A DNA stretch of 64,000 nucleotides from an uncultured Stenotrophomonas sp. Its GTDB lineage: Bacteria; Pseudomonadota; Gammaproteobacteria; Xanthomonadales; Xanthomonadaceae. The DNA is taken from positions 62,001 through 126,000 of the forward strand of contig FLTS01000001.1 of the NCBI GenBank assembly GCA_900078405.1, read 5' to 3'. The notes under the pieces are model-generated. The model did no database searches. It had not been told where the DNA came from and saw only the letters and a list, made by a program, of their open reading frames with translations. Shown piece after piece: positions 48,001 through 58,852 of this stretch; the stretch's first letter is position 1; each line of letters starts with the position of its first letter. The translations under genes were made by a program, and so were the position numbers.

Positions 48001-48744
48001 ATGAGCAAGCCATTGCAGGGTGAAATCGCGCTCGTCACCGGCGCCAGCCGCGGCATCGGCGCAGCCATCGCCGACGAACTGGCCGCGCAGGGCGCGACCG
48101 TCATCGGCACCGCCACCACCGAATCCGGTGCCGCCGCCATCGGCGCGCGCCTGGCTGCGCAGGGTGGCCACGGCCGCGCGCTGAACGTGACCGAGCCGGG
48201 TGCGGTAGACGCGCTGATCGACGCGGTGGGCAAGGAGTTCGGTGCCATCACCATCCTCGTCAACAACGCCGGCATCACCCGCGACAACCTGCTGATGCGG
48301 ATGAAGGACGAGGACTGGCAGGCCATCCTCGACACCAACCTGACCAGCGTCTACCGCACCTCGAAGGCGGTGATGCGCGGCATGATGAAGGCGCGCCGCG
48401 GCCGCATCGTCAACATCGCCTCGGTGATCGGCGTCACCGGCAATGCCGGACAGGCCAACTATGCCGCGGCCAAGGCCGGCATCATCGCCTTCTCCAAGTC
48501 GCTGGCCAAGGAAATCGGCAGCCGCGGGGTGACCGTGAATGTCGTCGCGCCCGGCTTCATCGACACCGACATGACCAAGGATCTGCCCGAGGACGCCAAG
48601 ACCGCGATGCTCGGCCAGATCGCGCTGGGCCGCCTCGGCGAGCCGGCGGACATTGCCCGCGCGGTGGCGTTCCTGGCCGGCCCGTCGGCCAGCTACATCA
48701 CCGGCGAAACCCTCCACGTTAACGGCGGCATGTACATGCCGTAA
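48001..48744 (+). CDS. fabG: 3-oxoacyl-ACP reductase
   Basis: This 247-residue NADPH-dependent short-chain dehydrogenase reduces beta-ketoacyl-ACP. It has TGASRGIG (13-20), NNAGITRDNLLMRM (88-101) and the catalytic S141, Y154 and K158 in NYAAAKAG. The C-terminal ITGETLHVNGGMYMP is typical for FabG rather than other SDRs. It lies between fabD and acpP, which confirms the role. Confidence 0.96.
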   Translation: MSKPLQGEIALVTGASRGIGAAIADELAAQGATVIGTATTESGAAAIGARLAAQGGHGRALNVTEPGAVDALIDAVGKEFGAITILVNNAGITRDNLLMRMKDEDWQAILDTNLTSVYRTSKAVMRGMMKARRGRIVNIASVIGVTGNAGQANYAAAKAGIIAFSKSLAKEIGSRGVTVNVVAPGFIDTDMTKDLPEDAKTAMLGQIALGRLGEPADIARAVAFLAGPSASYITGETLHVNGGMYMP

Positions 48745-48891
48745 GCGTGTGGCGCAGGGACTGCGCCCAAGTGGTTGATCACCGTGGCTTTTTGCCAGAA
48801 TGCATGGCTCCGGCGGTTTCCACTACACTATCCCACGGCCATCAATCCGATGGCGCCTTTTGAACCACTACTCCATCTGGAGCGATATCCA

Positions 48892-49131
48892 ATGAGCACC
48901 ATCGAAGAACGCGTCAAGAAAATCGTCGTCGAACAGCTTGGCGTCAAGGAAGAGGAAGTCACCAACAGCGCATCGTTCGTCGATGACCTGGGCGCAGACT
49001 CGCTGGACACCGTCGAGCTGGTGATGGCGCTGGAAGAGGAGTTCGAGTGCGAGATTCCGGACGAAGAGGCCGAGAAGATCAGCACCGTGCAGGCTGCCAT
49101 CGATTACATCAAGGCCCACGTCAAGGCCTGA
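48892..49131 (+). CDS. acpP: Acyl carrier protein
   Basis: The 79-residue acidic four-helix protein carries growing acyl chains on 4'-phosphopantetheine at S37 in [29 protein letters not shown] is the usual start. The 147-bp upstream gap, with AT-rich TACACTATCCC before the start, could provide the strong separate promoter acpP generally has. Confidence 0.97.
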   Translation: MSTIEERVKKIVVEQLGVKEEEVTNSASFVDDLGADSLDTVELVMALEEEFECEIPDEEAEKISTVQAAIDYIKAHVKA

Positions 49132-49185
49132 TCCACGCCTGACGCAGGCGTGGCCGGGCCTGGGGCCGGGCCGCGCAGCATTCAT

Positions 49186-49206
49186 GGGGCCGCGAAATGC
49201 GGCCCC
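49186..49206 (+). terminator. Hairpin between acpP and fabF
   Basis: GGGGCCGC and GCGGCCCC around GAAAT, followed by GTGTATTTCC. It probably terminates most acpP transcripts, which would make fabF less expressed than acpP. Confidence 0.6.
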
Positions 49207-49273
49207 GTGTATTTCCGCTTCAAACCCCAATCCCCGGGAACGTCCCCCGTGAACGGGACCAGGAGAATCCGCA

Positions 49274-50626
<1,353 letters not shown>

Positions 50627-50645
50627 CACCCGCTTTTGCTCGTGA

Positions 50646-50680
50646 CCCTCTCCCACCGGGAGAGGGGTTGGGGAGAGGGG
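50646..50680. repeat. CTCTCCC...GGGAGAG inverted repeat
   Basis: CCCTCTCCCACCGGGAGAGG followed by GGGGAGAGGG. A common type of xanthomonad intergenic palindrome; here at the right end of fabF and possibly a factor-dependent terminator. Confidence 0.55.
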
Positions 50681-50749
50681 GCGAAGCCCTGCGATGTCTG
50701 ATTGCACGAGGCTTCGCCCGAACCCCCATCCGCCCTTCGGGCACCTGCA

Positions 50750-50817
50750 TTCGGCACATCCCTGTGCCTCACCCTTCAGGCGGCTTCGCCGTGCAGTTCG
50801 GCAATCCTGCCGAACTG
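50750..50817. repeat. Modular hairpin repeat, third copy
   Basis: Hairpin GGCACATCCCTGTGCC, then CACCCTTCAGGCGGCTTCGC and CGTG, then hairpin CAGTTCGGCA/TGCCGAACTG with 4-base loop. Same module order as 30850-30914 but the last hairpin has a different sequence. Confidence 0.75.
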
Positions 50818-50857
50818 TCTCCCGGAGGGAGAAGGAAACTTCCGACATATCCGGCCG

Positions 50858-52228
50858 ATGACCCATCTCCTTCCCTTGCACGCCGACATCGACCTGCTGG
50901 CGCTGCACCGGCTCGCCCCGCAGCGCTACCCGCTGCTGCTCGAATCCACCGCCGCCGGCCGGCAGGGCCGTTGGGACATGCTGCTGGTCGCTGATGGCGG
51001 CCAGCTGCGGCTGGATGCCGATGGCCGGGTCCGGCGCGAGGATGGCACCTTGGTCGAAGGCGACTTCCTTGCCGCGCTGGATCGTGAATGGCAGGCATTG
51101 CGCCTGCCGCGCGATACGGAGGCGGGCGACGTGCCGTTCCGTGGCGGCTGGGCATTGCTGTTGGACTACGAGCTGGCCGCGCAGGTCGAGCCGGTGCTGT
51201 CGCTGCCGATGCGCGAGGATGGCCTGCCGCGGGCGTTGGCGTTGCGGTGTTCGGCGGCGGTGCTGCGTGATCGCGACAATGGCCGCTGCTTCGCGGTGCT
51301 GGAAGATTCCGCCGCCGGGTTGTGCGGGCAATTGCAACGCGACCTGCACGACGCGGCTGCCTTGCCACCGCTGCCGGCATGGCAGCCGCCGATGCGGGTC
51401 GACGAGGACGATGCTGCGTGCTTCACCGACGGCGTGGCCGGGGTCATCGATTACCTGCGCGCCGGCGACGTGTTCCAGGTCAACCTGTCGCGCCGCTGGC
51501 AGGCGCGCTTCGCCCGGGCGCTCGATCCGGCTGCGCTGTATGCGCAGCTGCGGCAGGCCAACCCGGCGCCTTTCGCGGGCTTGTTCCATGCCGCAGGGCG
51601 CGCGGTGGTCAGTTCCTCGCCGGAGCGGCTGGTATCGGTCTGCGGCGGGGTGGTGCAGACCCGGCCGATCGCCGGTACCCGCCCGCGCTTCGCCGGTGAC
51701 GACGATGCCGCACGCATCAGCGAACTGGTCGGCCATCCCAAGGAGCGCGCCGAACACGTGATGCTGATCGATCTGGAGCGCAACGACCTGGGCCGCATCG
51801 CCGCGCCCGGCAGCGTCGAGGTCGACGAACTGATGACGGTGGAAAGCTATGCCCATGTCCACCACATCGTCAGCAACGTGCGCGCGCGGCTGCAGCCGGA
51901 GGTGACGCCGGGGCAGGTGATTGCCGCCACGTTCCCGGGTGGCACCATCACCGGCTGCCCGAAGGTGCGCTGCATGCAGATCATCGCCGAGCTGGAAGGA
52001 CAGGCCCGCGGGGCCTACACCGGCGCGTTCGGCTGGTTGAACCGCGATGGCGACATGGACCTGAACATCCTGATCCGCACCGCCGAGGTGCGCGGTGACA
52101 GCGCCGGCTTCCGCACCGGTGCCGGCATCGTCGCCGATTCGGATCCGCAGAAGGAATTGGACGAAACCCGCGCCAAGGCGCGCGGCCTGTTGCGCGCACT
52201 CGAGCCGCAAGAGCCGCAAGCCGGCTGA
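50858..52228 (+). CDS. pabB: Aminodeoxychorismate synthase component I
   Basis: PabB makes 4-amino-4-deoxychorismate from chorismate for folate. The 456-residue protein has the chorismate-binding signature: GDVFQVNLSRRW, SSSPERLVSV, PIAGTRPR, LIDLERNDLGRI (about 305-316), and FPGGTITGCPKVRCMQII. The PIAGT sequence, in place of the PIKGT lysine, distinguishes PabB-type nucleophile-lacking forms from others; this enzyme may thus follow the Ala/Arg variant. ATG 50858 selected for MTHLLPLHADIDLLALH. It continues the fab gene order (in E. coli pabC lies after fabF). Confidence 0.9.
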   Translation: MTHLLPLHADIDLLALHRLAPQRYPLLLESTAAGRQGRWDMLLVADGGQLRLDADGRVRREDGTLVEGDFLAALDREWQALRLPRDTEAGDVPFRGGWALLLDYELAAQVEPVLSLPMREDGLPRALALRCSAAVLRDRDNGRCFAVLEDSAAGLCGQLQRDLHDAAALPPLPAWQPPMRVDEDDAACFTDGVAGVIDYLRAGDVFQVNLSRRWQARFARALDPAALYAQLRQANPAPFAGLFHAAGRAVVSSSPERLVSVCGGVVQTRPIAGTRPRFAGDDDAARISELVGHPKERAEHVMLIDLERNDLGRIAAPGSVEVDELMTVESYAHVHHIVSNVRARLQPEVTPGQVIAATFPGGTITGCPKVRCMQIIAELEGQARGAYTGAFGWLNRDGDMDLNILIRTAEVRGDSAGFRTGAGIVADSDPQKELDETRAKARGLLRALEPQEPQAG

Positions 52229-52280
52229 TTGGATCGAAGTACGCAGGGGTGCGGCCTGCCCGTTGCCGCGACGCAGTTGG

Positions 52281-52312
52281 ACGAAGGGCGCCATCATGGC
52301 GCCCTTCGTCGT
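52281..52312. terminator. Bidirectional terminator, pabB / M2 peptidase
   Basis: ACGAAGGGCGCC and GGCGCCCTTCGT around ATCAT, between convergent genes. It resembles the icd terminator in arm sequence (AAGGGCGCC). Confidence 0.8.
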
Positions 52313-52330
52313 TGAACAGTGGTGTGGCGG

Positions 52331-54331
52331 TTACGGCGCCGTCGGCTGGGCAGGCGCCGTGGCGTCGGCCTGCCAGCCGCACATCTGCCCCTCGTTCTGC
52401 TGCTTCAGCCATGCCTGCAGCGGAGCGAAGTATTCCAGCATCGGGGCGGCGTCGAGCTTCTCTTCACCGGTCAGTTCCTTCAGCGTGGCCTGCCACGGCT
52501 GGCTGGCGCCCTTGCTGAGCATGGCCCAGTACTTCTGGCCGGCTTCCTTGTTGCCGTAGAAGGTGCACTCGTTGAGCGGGCCGGTGTGGCCGGCGGCGTC
52601 GCACAGGCCCTTGTAGAACTGGTACTGCAGGATGCGGGCGAGGAAGTAGCGCAGGTACGGGGTGTTGCCCGGCACGTGGTACTTGGCGCCGGCGTCGAAG
52701 TAGTCCTCGCCGCGCGCGCTGGCCGGGGCCACGCCCTGGTACTGCGCCTTGAGCTCCCACCACTTCTGGTTGTACTGCTCGGGCTTGATCGAGCCGTCGA
52801 ACACGCCCCAGCGCCAGCGGTCGATCATCAGCCCGAACGGCAGGAACGACACGCCGCTCAGGGCCATGCGCATCTGCGCGTTGATGGTGGCCTCGCGGCT
52901 TTCCTGCGGCTGCCCGACCAGGCCGATGGAGTTGAGGTACTTCGGCGTCATCGCCAGCACGATGGTATCGCCGATGGCCTCGTGGAAGCCGTCGTTGGCG
53001 CCACCCTGGAACAGCGGCGGCAACGGGTTGTAGGCCAGGTCGTAATAGATGTGGCCGAGCTCGTGGTAGATGGTGGTGAAGTTCTCTTCGGTCGGGGTGA
53101 TGCACATCTTGGTGCGCACGTCCGCGCCGGTGTCCTTGCCATCGCCGCCCATGTTCATGTCCCAGGCGCTGGCGTGGCAGACCACGTTGCGGTCCAGCGG
53201 CTTGATGAACTGGGTGTTCTGCCAGTAGCCCTGCGGCAGCTTGGGCATGCCCAGCGACACGTAGAAATCCTGCGCACGTTCGGTCATTTGCCGGGCGGTG
53301 GCCAGTTCGGCTTCGCGCTGGGCCTTGAAGCGGGCGGCGACGTCGGCATTGCCGTCGAGCTTGCGCAGCGCCGCGCTCAGGTTGTCCTGGTACTGTTTTT
53401 CCAGCGCGGCGGTGATGTCCAGGCTGCCGGCGCCGGAGTAGGGCTCGAGCATGTCCCACAGGTTGCTCCAGTCCTGCTGCCACATGTTGCCGGTCAGGTG
53501 CGCGGCGATCATGCCGCCGCCCACTTCAGCCTTGTCCTTGCCGTATTGCTTGTCCAGCCTGGCACGGGTGTAGCAGTGCAGCTGTTCGTACAGCGGCTTG
53601 ACCTGCTCCCACAGGCGGTCGGTCTCCGGGCCGACCTGGTCGGCGGGCATGTCATAGCCGCTGCGCCACATCTGCCCGGCGTCGTCGTAGCCCAGTTCGC
53701 GTGCGCCTTCGTTGACCAGCTCGGCAAAGCGCTGGTACGGCTTGCGCGAGGCCACGGCGGTGGAGTGCCAGCCCTGCCATGCGTCGAGCTGCTTGTCGTA
53801 GTCGCGCGAGAGCGCCAGCACTTTCTCCAGGTCGCCCAGCTGGCGGCAGTTCTGCTTGTCGCCTTCGCCGGTGCAGTAGGTGCCGGCGCCGTAGTCGCCT
53901 TCCAGCTTGGTGGCGATGGTGGCCAGTTCGGCCAGTTTGGCCGGGTCGCGCGGGGCGGGCATCGCGGTCATCAGCTTGAGCAGTTGCAGGGCACGCTTGC
54001 TGTCCTCGCTCATCGGCTGGCCGTCGTACCTGCCGGCCTGTTCGATCCAGCCATTGAGCGTGGTCAGCCAGCGCTCGTTGGCCTTGGCCGCCACGCGCGC
54101 GGAATCGTCGTTGATGTAGGTGGAGGACAACCACTGCGCCGAGGTCATCTCCGGGTACATGGCCTTGTATTCGGCGTTGACGCGGGCGATGAACTGGTCG
54201 GCGGTTTCCGCCGGGGCGGACGCGGCGGAGCCGGTGGCAGCGGTTTCGGACGCGGTTTCCTTTTTGCAGGCGCCCAGCGACAGCACGCCCGCGCTCACGG
54301 CAAGGGCCAGCAACAGATGACGGTGTTTCAC
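52331..54331 (-). CDS. M2-family dipeptidyl carboxypeptidase lipoprotein (ACE-like)
   Basis: The 666-residue zinc metallopeptidase is like the angiotensin-converting enzyme known from Xanthomonas. The zinc site is HELGH (about 422-426) with the third ligand Glu in HEAIGDT (about 450). The substrate-site YHVPGNTPYLRYFL and FYKGLCDAAGH segment with C-terminal-binding residues match the ACE fold. A lipobox LSLGAC (C22) makes it a periplasm-facing lipoprotein. GTG at 54331 precedes KHRHLLLALAVSAG. Physiological substrate unknown; probably peptide scavenging. Confidence 0.92.
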   Translation of the reverse strand: MKHRHLLLALAVSAGVLSLGACKKETASETAATGSAASAPAETADQFIARVNAEYKAMYPEMTSAQWLSSTYINDDSARVAAKANERWLTTLNGWIEQAGRYDGQPMSEDSKRALQLLKLMTAMPAPRDPAKLAELATIATKLEGDYGAGTYCTGEGDKQNCRQLGDLEKVLALSRDYDKQLDAWQGWHSTAVASRKPYQRFAELVNEGARELGYDDAGQMWRSGYDMPADQVGPETDRLWEQVKPLYEQLHCYTRARLDKQYGKDKAEVGGGMIAAHLTGNMWQQDWSNLWDMLEPYSGAGSLDITAALEKQYQDNLSAALRKLDGNADVAARFKAQREAELATARQMTERAQDFYVSLGMPKLPQGYWQNTQFIKPLDRNVVCHASAWDMNMGGDGKDTGADVRTKMCITPTEENFTTIYHELGHIYYDLAYNPLPPLFQGGANDGFHEAIGDTIVLAMTPKYLNSIGLVGQPQESREATINAQMRMALSGVSFLPFGLMIDRWRWGVFDGSIKPEQYNQKWWELKAQYQGVAPASARGEDYFDAGAKYHVPGNTPYLRYFLARILQYQFYKGLCDAAGHTGPLNECTFYGNKEAGQKYWAMLSKGASQPWQATLKELTGEEKLDAAPMLEYFAPLQAWLKQQNEGQMCGWQADATAPAQPTAP

Positions 54332-54410
54332 GCGATTCCCCGGTGGTGATGGACCGGCGAAGGCTAGAGGGTGGGCCGATGCGCCGCAAGTGCGGGGGAG
54401 GGCGCCCGCA

Positions 54411-56066
54411 TCATAGGCTGCAACCGGCAAACAGGTCGCGGTCGCGCGCGTACACCGACGTGCCGACCTGCATCAGCCCCAGCACCGACGGGAACAGGTT
54501 GTCGTGGTCGGTGCGTTGCGTGGCGCGCTGGCGCAGGCAGGCCAGATCAATACCACGGCCGGCGGCGAATTGCGGCGAAAACCACATCACCATCGGTACC
54601 CGGGTCTGTTCTTCCGGCGCGATCGCATACGGCATGCCGTGCAGATAAAGGCCCTTCTCGCCCAGCGACTCGCCGTGGTCGGAGAGGTAGACCATCGCCG
54701 TGTCGTAGTCGTCCATGCCGCGCAGGGTGGCGATGGTGCGGGCGAGGAAGTGGTCGGTGTAGCGCACCGCGTTGTCGTAGCTGTTGACGATCTCCTCGCG
54801 GCTGCATTTGCCCAGGTCCGGCGTGTCGCAGGTCGGTGCGTACTGGCGGAATTGCAGCGGATAGCGCTGGTAATAGCTGGGGCCGTGGTTGCCGAGCGGG
54901 TGCAGGACGATGACGCGGTCGCCGGGTTTGGTACGTGCCTGCGCGGGCAGATCGTCGAGCAGGATCTCGTCCATGCAGCGGCCATCGGCGCACAGTTCCG
55001 GGGTGGTGGCGTCGCCCAGCCGCTGGATGTCCAGCCCGTCGCACACGCCCTTGCAGCCGGACTGGTTGTCGCGCCACAGCGTGGTGATGCCGGCGTGTTC
55101 GAGCACGTGCAGCAGCGACTGGTGCGCACGGATCTTCTTCGCGTCGTAGTCGTGGCGGCCGAACGGCGAGAACATGCACGGCAGCGACACTTCGGTGCTG
55201 GTGCCGCAGGCGTGCATGTCGGGGAAGTTGATCACGCCGGCCTGCGCCAGCTCGGGCGTGGTCTGGCGCTCGTAGCCGTTCAGGCCCCAGTTCCGCGCGC
55301 GCACGGTTTCGCCGACCACCAGCACCAGCAGGCGCGGCTTGCCGCCGGCTGCGCGCGGCGTGGCCGTGGCGTCGGTACCGAGCGGCAGTTTCGGCGGGTT
55401 CCCGATCGGGTTGGAGGTGGACAGGTTCTGCTTCAGGGCGACCAGATAATTGATCGGCGTGGCGAGATAACGCACCTCGCGGTGGTTGCGCAGCAAGGCC
55501 GACACGTCCTGGAACGAGGCCAGCGCGCCGGTGGCGGTGACCACGGCCACGCCGAGCAGGAACACTGTCCGCTGCGCCAGCGCCCGGCCCCACGCCTGCT
55601 TGCGCAGCCGCAACCGCCACAGAAGCGCGCATGGGAGCAGCGCATGGCCGAGCAGCGGCAGGAGCAGTGCGGGCGTCATCAGCTCGCGTGATTCCTTGTG
55701 GTCGGTGGCCAGCACGTTGCGCAGCATGTCGGCATCGAGATAGACGTTGAAGCTGTCCATGTAATGGGTGGCGAAGGCGGTGGCGATGAACAACACCGCC
55801 AGCACCGGCTTGGCGTTCCAGCGCCACAACAGCAGGCCGAGCAGCAAGGCGTGCACGCCCGCCAGCAGTACGAACAGGGACAGCGCGAACGGCAGATTGC
55901 CGGGGTTGGTCGCCATCGCGTTGCGCCAGAACAACCCGTTGCAGGCCAGCGCGAAGAAGGCGCCGGCGAGCAGGATCAATGTCTCGGTGGTGATCCACGG
56001 GCGCCACTGGCGCAGGCGCGCGAACAGCGCGGCCGGTGCCGGCAGGTACGGGGCGGTGGCGTTCAT
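54411..56066 (-). CDS. eptA: Phosphoethanolamine transferase (EptA/MCR family)
   Basis: The 551-residue inner-membrane enzyme adds phosphoethanolamine to lipid A, lowering polymyxin binding. Five N-terminal TM helices are followed by a periplasmic sulfatase-like domain. The nucleophile is the second Thr of CGTSTEVSLPCMF (about 293), with zinc ligands in VVGETVRARNWG, YLSDHGESLGE and HPLGNHGPSYY. Disulfide-forming cysteines (SGCKGVCDG) are present. It overlaps the PAP2 gene by 4 bp. Confidence 0.92.
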   Translation of the reverse strand: MNATAPYLPAPAALFARLRQWRPWITTETLILLAGAFFALACNGLFWRNAMATNPGNLPFALSLFVLLAGVHALLLGLLLWRWNAKPVLAVLFIATAFATHYMDSFNVYLDADMLRNVLATDHKESRELMTPALLLPLLGHALLPCALLWRLRLRKQAWGRALAQRTVFLLGVAVVTATGALASFQDVSALLRNHREVRYLATPINYLVALKQNLSTSNPIGNPPKLPLGTDATATPRAAGGKPRLLVLVVGETVRARNWGLNGYERQTTPELAQAGVINFPDMHACGTSTEVSLPCMFSPFGRHDYDAKKIRAHQSLLHVLEHAGITTLWRDNQSGCKGVCDGLDIQRLGDATTPELCADGRCMDEILLDDLPAQARTKPGDRVIVLHPLGNHGPSYYQRYPLQFRQYAPTCDTPDLGKCSREEIVNSYDNAVRYTDHFLARTIATLRGMDDYDTAMVYLSDHGESLGEKGLYLHGMPYAIAPEEQTRVPMVMWFSPQFAAGRGIDLACLRQRATQRTDHDNLFPSVLGLMQVGTSVYARDRDLFAGCSL

Positions 56067-56824
56067 GCCCGACCCCCTGCGTGGGTGGCGCCTGCCTGCG
56101 CCGGCGGGAACATCGTCAGGTAGAGCAGCACTGCCACCGTCCAGCAGACCGCCAGCGTGGCCACGTCGTGCGAAAGGAAATGTGCGCCGCGCAGCTGCTG
56201 CGTGAAGCCGAACAGCAACCCGGCAGCCAGCGCCGATGCGAGTGCCGGCCAGCGCCACCACGGGCGCAGCCGCAGCGCGAAGAAGTACAGCGCCACCCAG
56301 CCGTAGCCGGCACTGGCGTGGCCGGCGGGGAAGCAGGCGGCATGGCCGAGCGCGGCCGGGCGCGGCTGGAACAGGCCGATGAACGGGCGCAGGCCGCCGT
56401 AGCGTTGCAGATCCCACGGGCAATCCATCTGCGTCCACGATTTGAGCAGGGCGACGCTGCCGGTGGACAGGCCCACCGCCAGCAGCAGGTACAGCAGTGG
56501 CCGCCGCAGCGGCTTCCAGCGGCGGTCGATGCAGGCGCGCAGCAGCGCCAGCAGCACCAGCCCGGCGGCGAAGCTGCTCAGGTGCCTGCCGCCGCGATGG
56601 AGCGCATGGCTGGTCCACCATGCATCCCGGAGCGCCCACTGGCCGCCCTCGGTGCGGAAGAGCAGGTCGGCCAGCCACTGGTCGCCGTTGCCGGCCATCA
56701 GCAGCAGGCTGGCGGCGGTCAACGCGAAGGCTGGAAGCAGCAGATGACGGGCGAGGAAGCCGTGCCGATGGACGGGGCCACCTGCGATGGGCAGCGCTTG
56801 CGACGAAGGGAACGAAACGGACAC
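56063..56824 (-). CDS. PAP2-family membrane phosphatase (LpxE/LpxT-like)
   Basis: The 253-residue protein has six TM helices and the acid-phosphatase motifs: KSWTQMDCPWDL (motif 1), PAGHAS (motif 2) and RGAHFLSHD (motif 3, with nucleophile His before Asp). Its coupling to eptA (ATGA overlap) suggests removal or rearrangement of a lipid A phosphate before phosphoethanolamine addition, but undecaprenyl pyrophosphatase activity is equally possible. GTG at 56824 starts SVSFPSSQALPIAGG. Confidence 0.85.
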   Translation of the reverse strand: MSVSFPSSQALPIAGGPVHRHGFLARHLLLPAFALTAASLLLMAGNGDQWLADLLFRTEGGQWALRDAWWTSHALHRGGRHLSSFAAGLVLLALLRACIDRRWKPLRRPLLYLLLAVGLSTGSVALLKSWTQMDCPWDLQRYGGLRPFIGLFQPRPAALGHAACFPAGHASAGYGWVALYFFALRLRPWWRWPALASALAAGLLFGFTQQLRGAHFLSHDVATLAVCWTVAVLLYLTMFPPAQAGATHAGGRA

Positions 56825-56966
56825 GGAACGGATACGCCAACGGAAGGTGGGCGCATCGTGGTGATGCCGCTGTCGGAGGTGGGTCGGAGGTATGTCCGAA
56901 CCGTGTTAACGGTTCAGCCGCGGCACCCGTGCAAGCGCCGCGTGGCGGTGGCGCCGTGGCCCCTGC

Positions 56967-58724
56967 TCAGTCTTCTTCGTCCGCGTCGATGGGCGCCACG
57001 CCGGCCACGTCGCCGTGGTTGCGCGCCACGCAGGCGGTGTCCAGCGCGGTACCGGGCAGCAGTTGCCAGTTGTTGCGGTTGGCGCTGCCGATGTCGATCA
57101 CCTGCGTGCGGTCGGCACAGGGCGTCATCGCCGTGTCGCGCACGAACAGCCAGCGGTGCGAGGGCGCGGCGGCCACCCAGCGCGCGGCCTGTTCCCACTG
57201 TTCGGCGACGGGACGCTTGAAGCCGAAGTCCACCGCCTGCGGATGGGTCTGCAGCAGGTTCTGCTCGCGCCAGGCGACCATGCCCAGCTCGGCATCGCCG
57301 ATACGCTGGCGCACCTTGTCCATGACCGCTGATGCCGAGCTGTATGGATCCAGCGCCGGCATCAGCCCGACGCCGTACATCGCCCACAGCAGCACGCTGG
57401 CCAGCACCACCGCCAGCCCGGCGCGGCGCAGCCGCAACCACGCGGCCAGCCCCAGCGCGGCGATGCCGAAGCCCGACAGCCACGCACCGACCTGCGGCAA
57501 TACCCATGCGTCGATCGCCCGCCTGGCCGCCTGCTGCTGCGCCCAGCTGCCACCCTGCAGCGCGCCGTAGCCGATGGCCACAGTGGCAACGCCCAGCGCC
57601 AGCACGTACAGCAGCAGCGCCCAGCGCACGCCGGTGCGCCGCAGCAGGCCTGCCAGCAGCGGTGCGGCAGCCACCGCCAGCGCCGGCAGCATCGGCAGGA
57701 TGTAGACCTCGCGCTTGCCGGGGCTGGCGCTGAAGAACAGCAACACCAGCAGCGCCCAGCCCAGCAACAGCAGGTAGCGCGGGTCGGCACGGCGCAGGCG
57801 GCGCCACCATGCCGGCAGCAGCCACGGCAGCAGCAGGCTGCCCGGCAGCCACAGCGTGGCCATCACCTGCAGGTAATACCAGGCCGGCTTGTGGTGGTGC
57901 CAGGCGTTGGCGTAGCGGGTGCCGGTCTGCTTGAACAGCAGTTCGTGGGCATAGGCCTGCAGGTGCGGGTCGGGGGTGCGCAGCAGGGCGATGCCCAGCG
58001 GCGCCAGCCATACCGCGGCACCGGCGACGAACAGCGGCAGGATCAACCACCAGTTCCAGCTGCGCCCCGGCCCGGCTGCGGCGGGGTGGCGCCAGCGCCA
58101 TGCCAGCCACGGCAGCAGTACCAGCAGCGGCAGGAAGCCCACGCCCTTGGTCACGGTGCCGAGGCCGGCGGCGAATGCGCCCAGCGCCAGCAGTTTCCAG
58201 TCCGGCCCCAGCAGTAGGTGCCGCAGCAGCGCCCACAGCGACAGCGTGGTCATGCCCACCAGCACCATGTCGATCTGCGCGCGCTTGGCCATCAGTCCGA
58301 ACTGGACGATGACGAACAGGCCCAGCACCGCATGGCGCGCCACCTGCCGGTTCCACAGCCGCCGCGCCAGGTCCCAGGTCAGCCACAGGGTCAGCAGCGC
58401 CGACAGCAGCGACGGCAGCAGGAAGGCGAGGTTCCAGTCGCCGACCACCTTGTAGGTGGCGGCCTGTATCCACATGAAGGTCGGTGGTTTTTCCGCGTAC
58501 AACTCACTGCCCCGGTGCGGCAGCAGCCATTGCCCGGTTTCCACCATCTGCCGCGCGGCCAGCACGAAGCGCGGTTCGTCCGGCGGCGAGGGCTGGCGCA
58601 TGCCCAGCCCGGCCAGCAGGCTCAGGGCGACCAGTGCCAGCAGCAGCGGGAACCACGGGGACTTGATCGAAAGGCGGGGGCTGGGTGGACGCACGCGCGG
58701 CTTGCCTGGGAAAAGGAAGATCAT
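56967..58724 (-). CDS. ArnT-like GT39 membrane glycosyltransferase
   Basis: The 585-residue GT-C protein has about 12 TM segments. The catalytic loop contains PPDEPRFVLAARQMVETG (about 47-64) and the ArnT-typical AEKPPTFMWIQ (about 76-86) with RAQIDMVLV further on. ArnT transfers 4-amino-4-deoxy-L-arabinose from a lipid carrier to lipid A. No arnBCAD genes appear in this window, so the sugar may differ. Its C-terminus ends in an acidic DADEED. It is divergent from a two-component system by 128 bp. Confidence 0.82.
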   Translation of the reverse strand: MIFLFPGKPRVRPPSPRLSIKSPWFPLLLALVALSLLAGLGMRQPSPPDEPRFVLAARQMVETGQWLLPHRGSELYAEKPPTFMWIQAATYKVVGDWNLAFLLPSLLSALLTLWLTWDLARRLWNRQVARHAVLGLFVIVQFGLMAKRAQIDMVLVGMTTLSLWALLRHLLLGPDWKLLALGAFAAGLGTVTKGVGFLPLLVLLPWLAWRWRHPAAAGPGRSWNWWLILPLFVAGAAVWLAPLGIALLRTPDPHLQAYAHELLFKQTGTRYANAWHHHKPAWYYLQVMATLWLPGSLLLPWLLPAWWRRLRRADPRYLLLLGWALLVLLFFSASPGKREVYILPMLPALAVAAAPLLAGLLRRTGVRWALLLYVLALGVATVAIGYGALQGGSWAQQQAARRAIDAWVLPQVGAWLSGFGIAALGLAAWLRLRRAGLAVVLASVLLWAMYGVGLMPALDPYSSASAVMDKVRQRIGDAELGMVAWREQNLLQTHPQAVDFGFKRPVAEQWEQAARWVAAAPSHRWLFVRDTAMTPCADRTQVIDIGSANRNNWQLLPGTALDTACVARNHGDVAGVAPIDADEED

Positions 58725-58773
58725 CGCCTCCCCGCCGTGGGAAGCATGTCGTAGCGCGGATTGTCGCCGTTTC

Positions 58774-58793
58774 CGACGTTCCTGCGACGTTCG
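58774..58793. promoter_or_regulatory. Direct repeat, candidate response-regulator binding site
   Basis: CGACGTTCC and CGACGTTCG occur 11 bp apart, one helical turn, as OmpR/PhoB-type regulators bind. They lie between the ArnT-like gene and the response regulator gene, 50-60 bp from both starts. Confidence 0.4.
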
Positions 58794-58852
58794 CACCGCT
58801 ACGATGGCCACGCGGCTGCCCATCCCGGGATGGCCGGACACGGAGCGAGCGC

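Noticed and set aside
50646..50857. Coding gene in the fabF-pabB gap
   Set aside because: The gap consists of the CTCTCCC palindrome and the modular hairpin repeat; the frames there are repeat translations.
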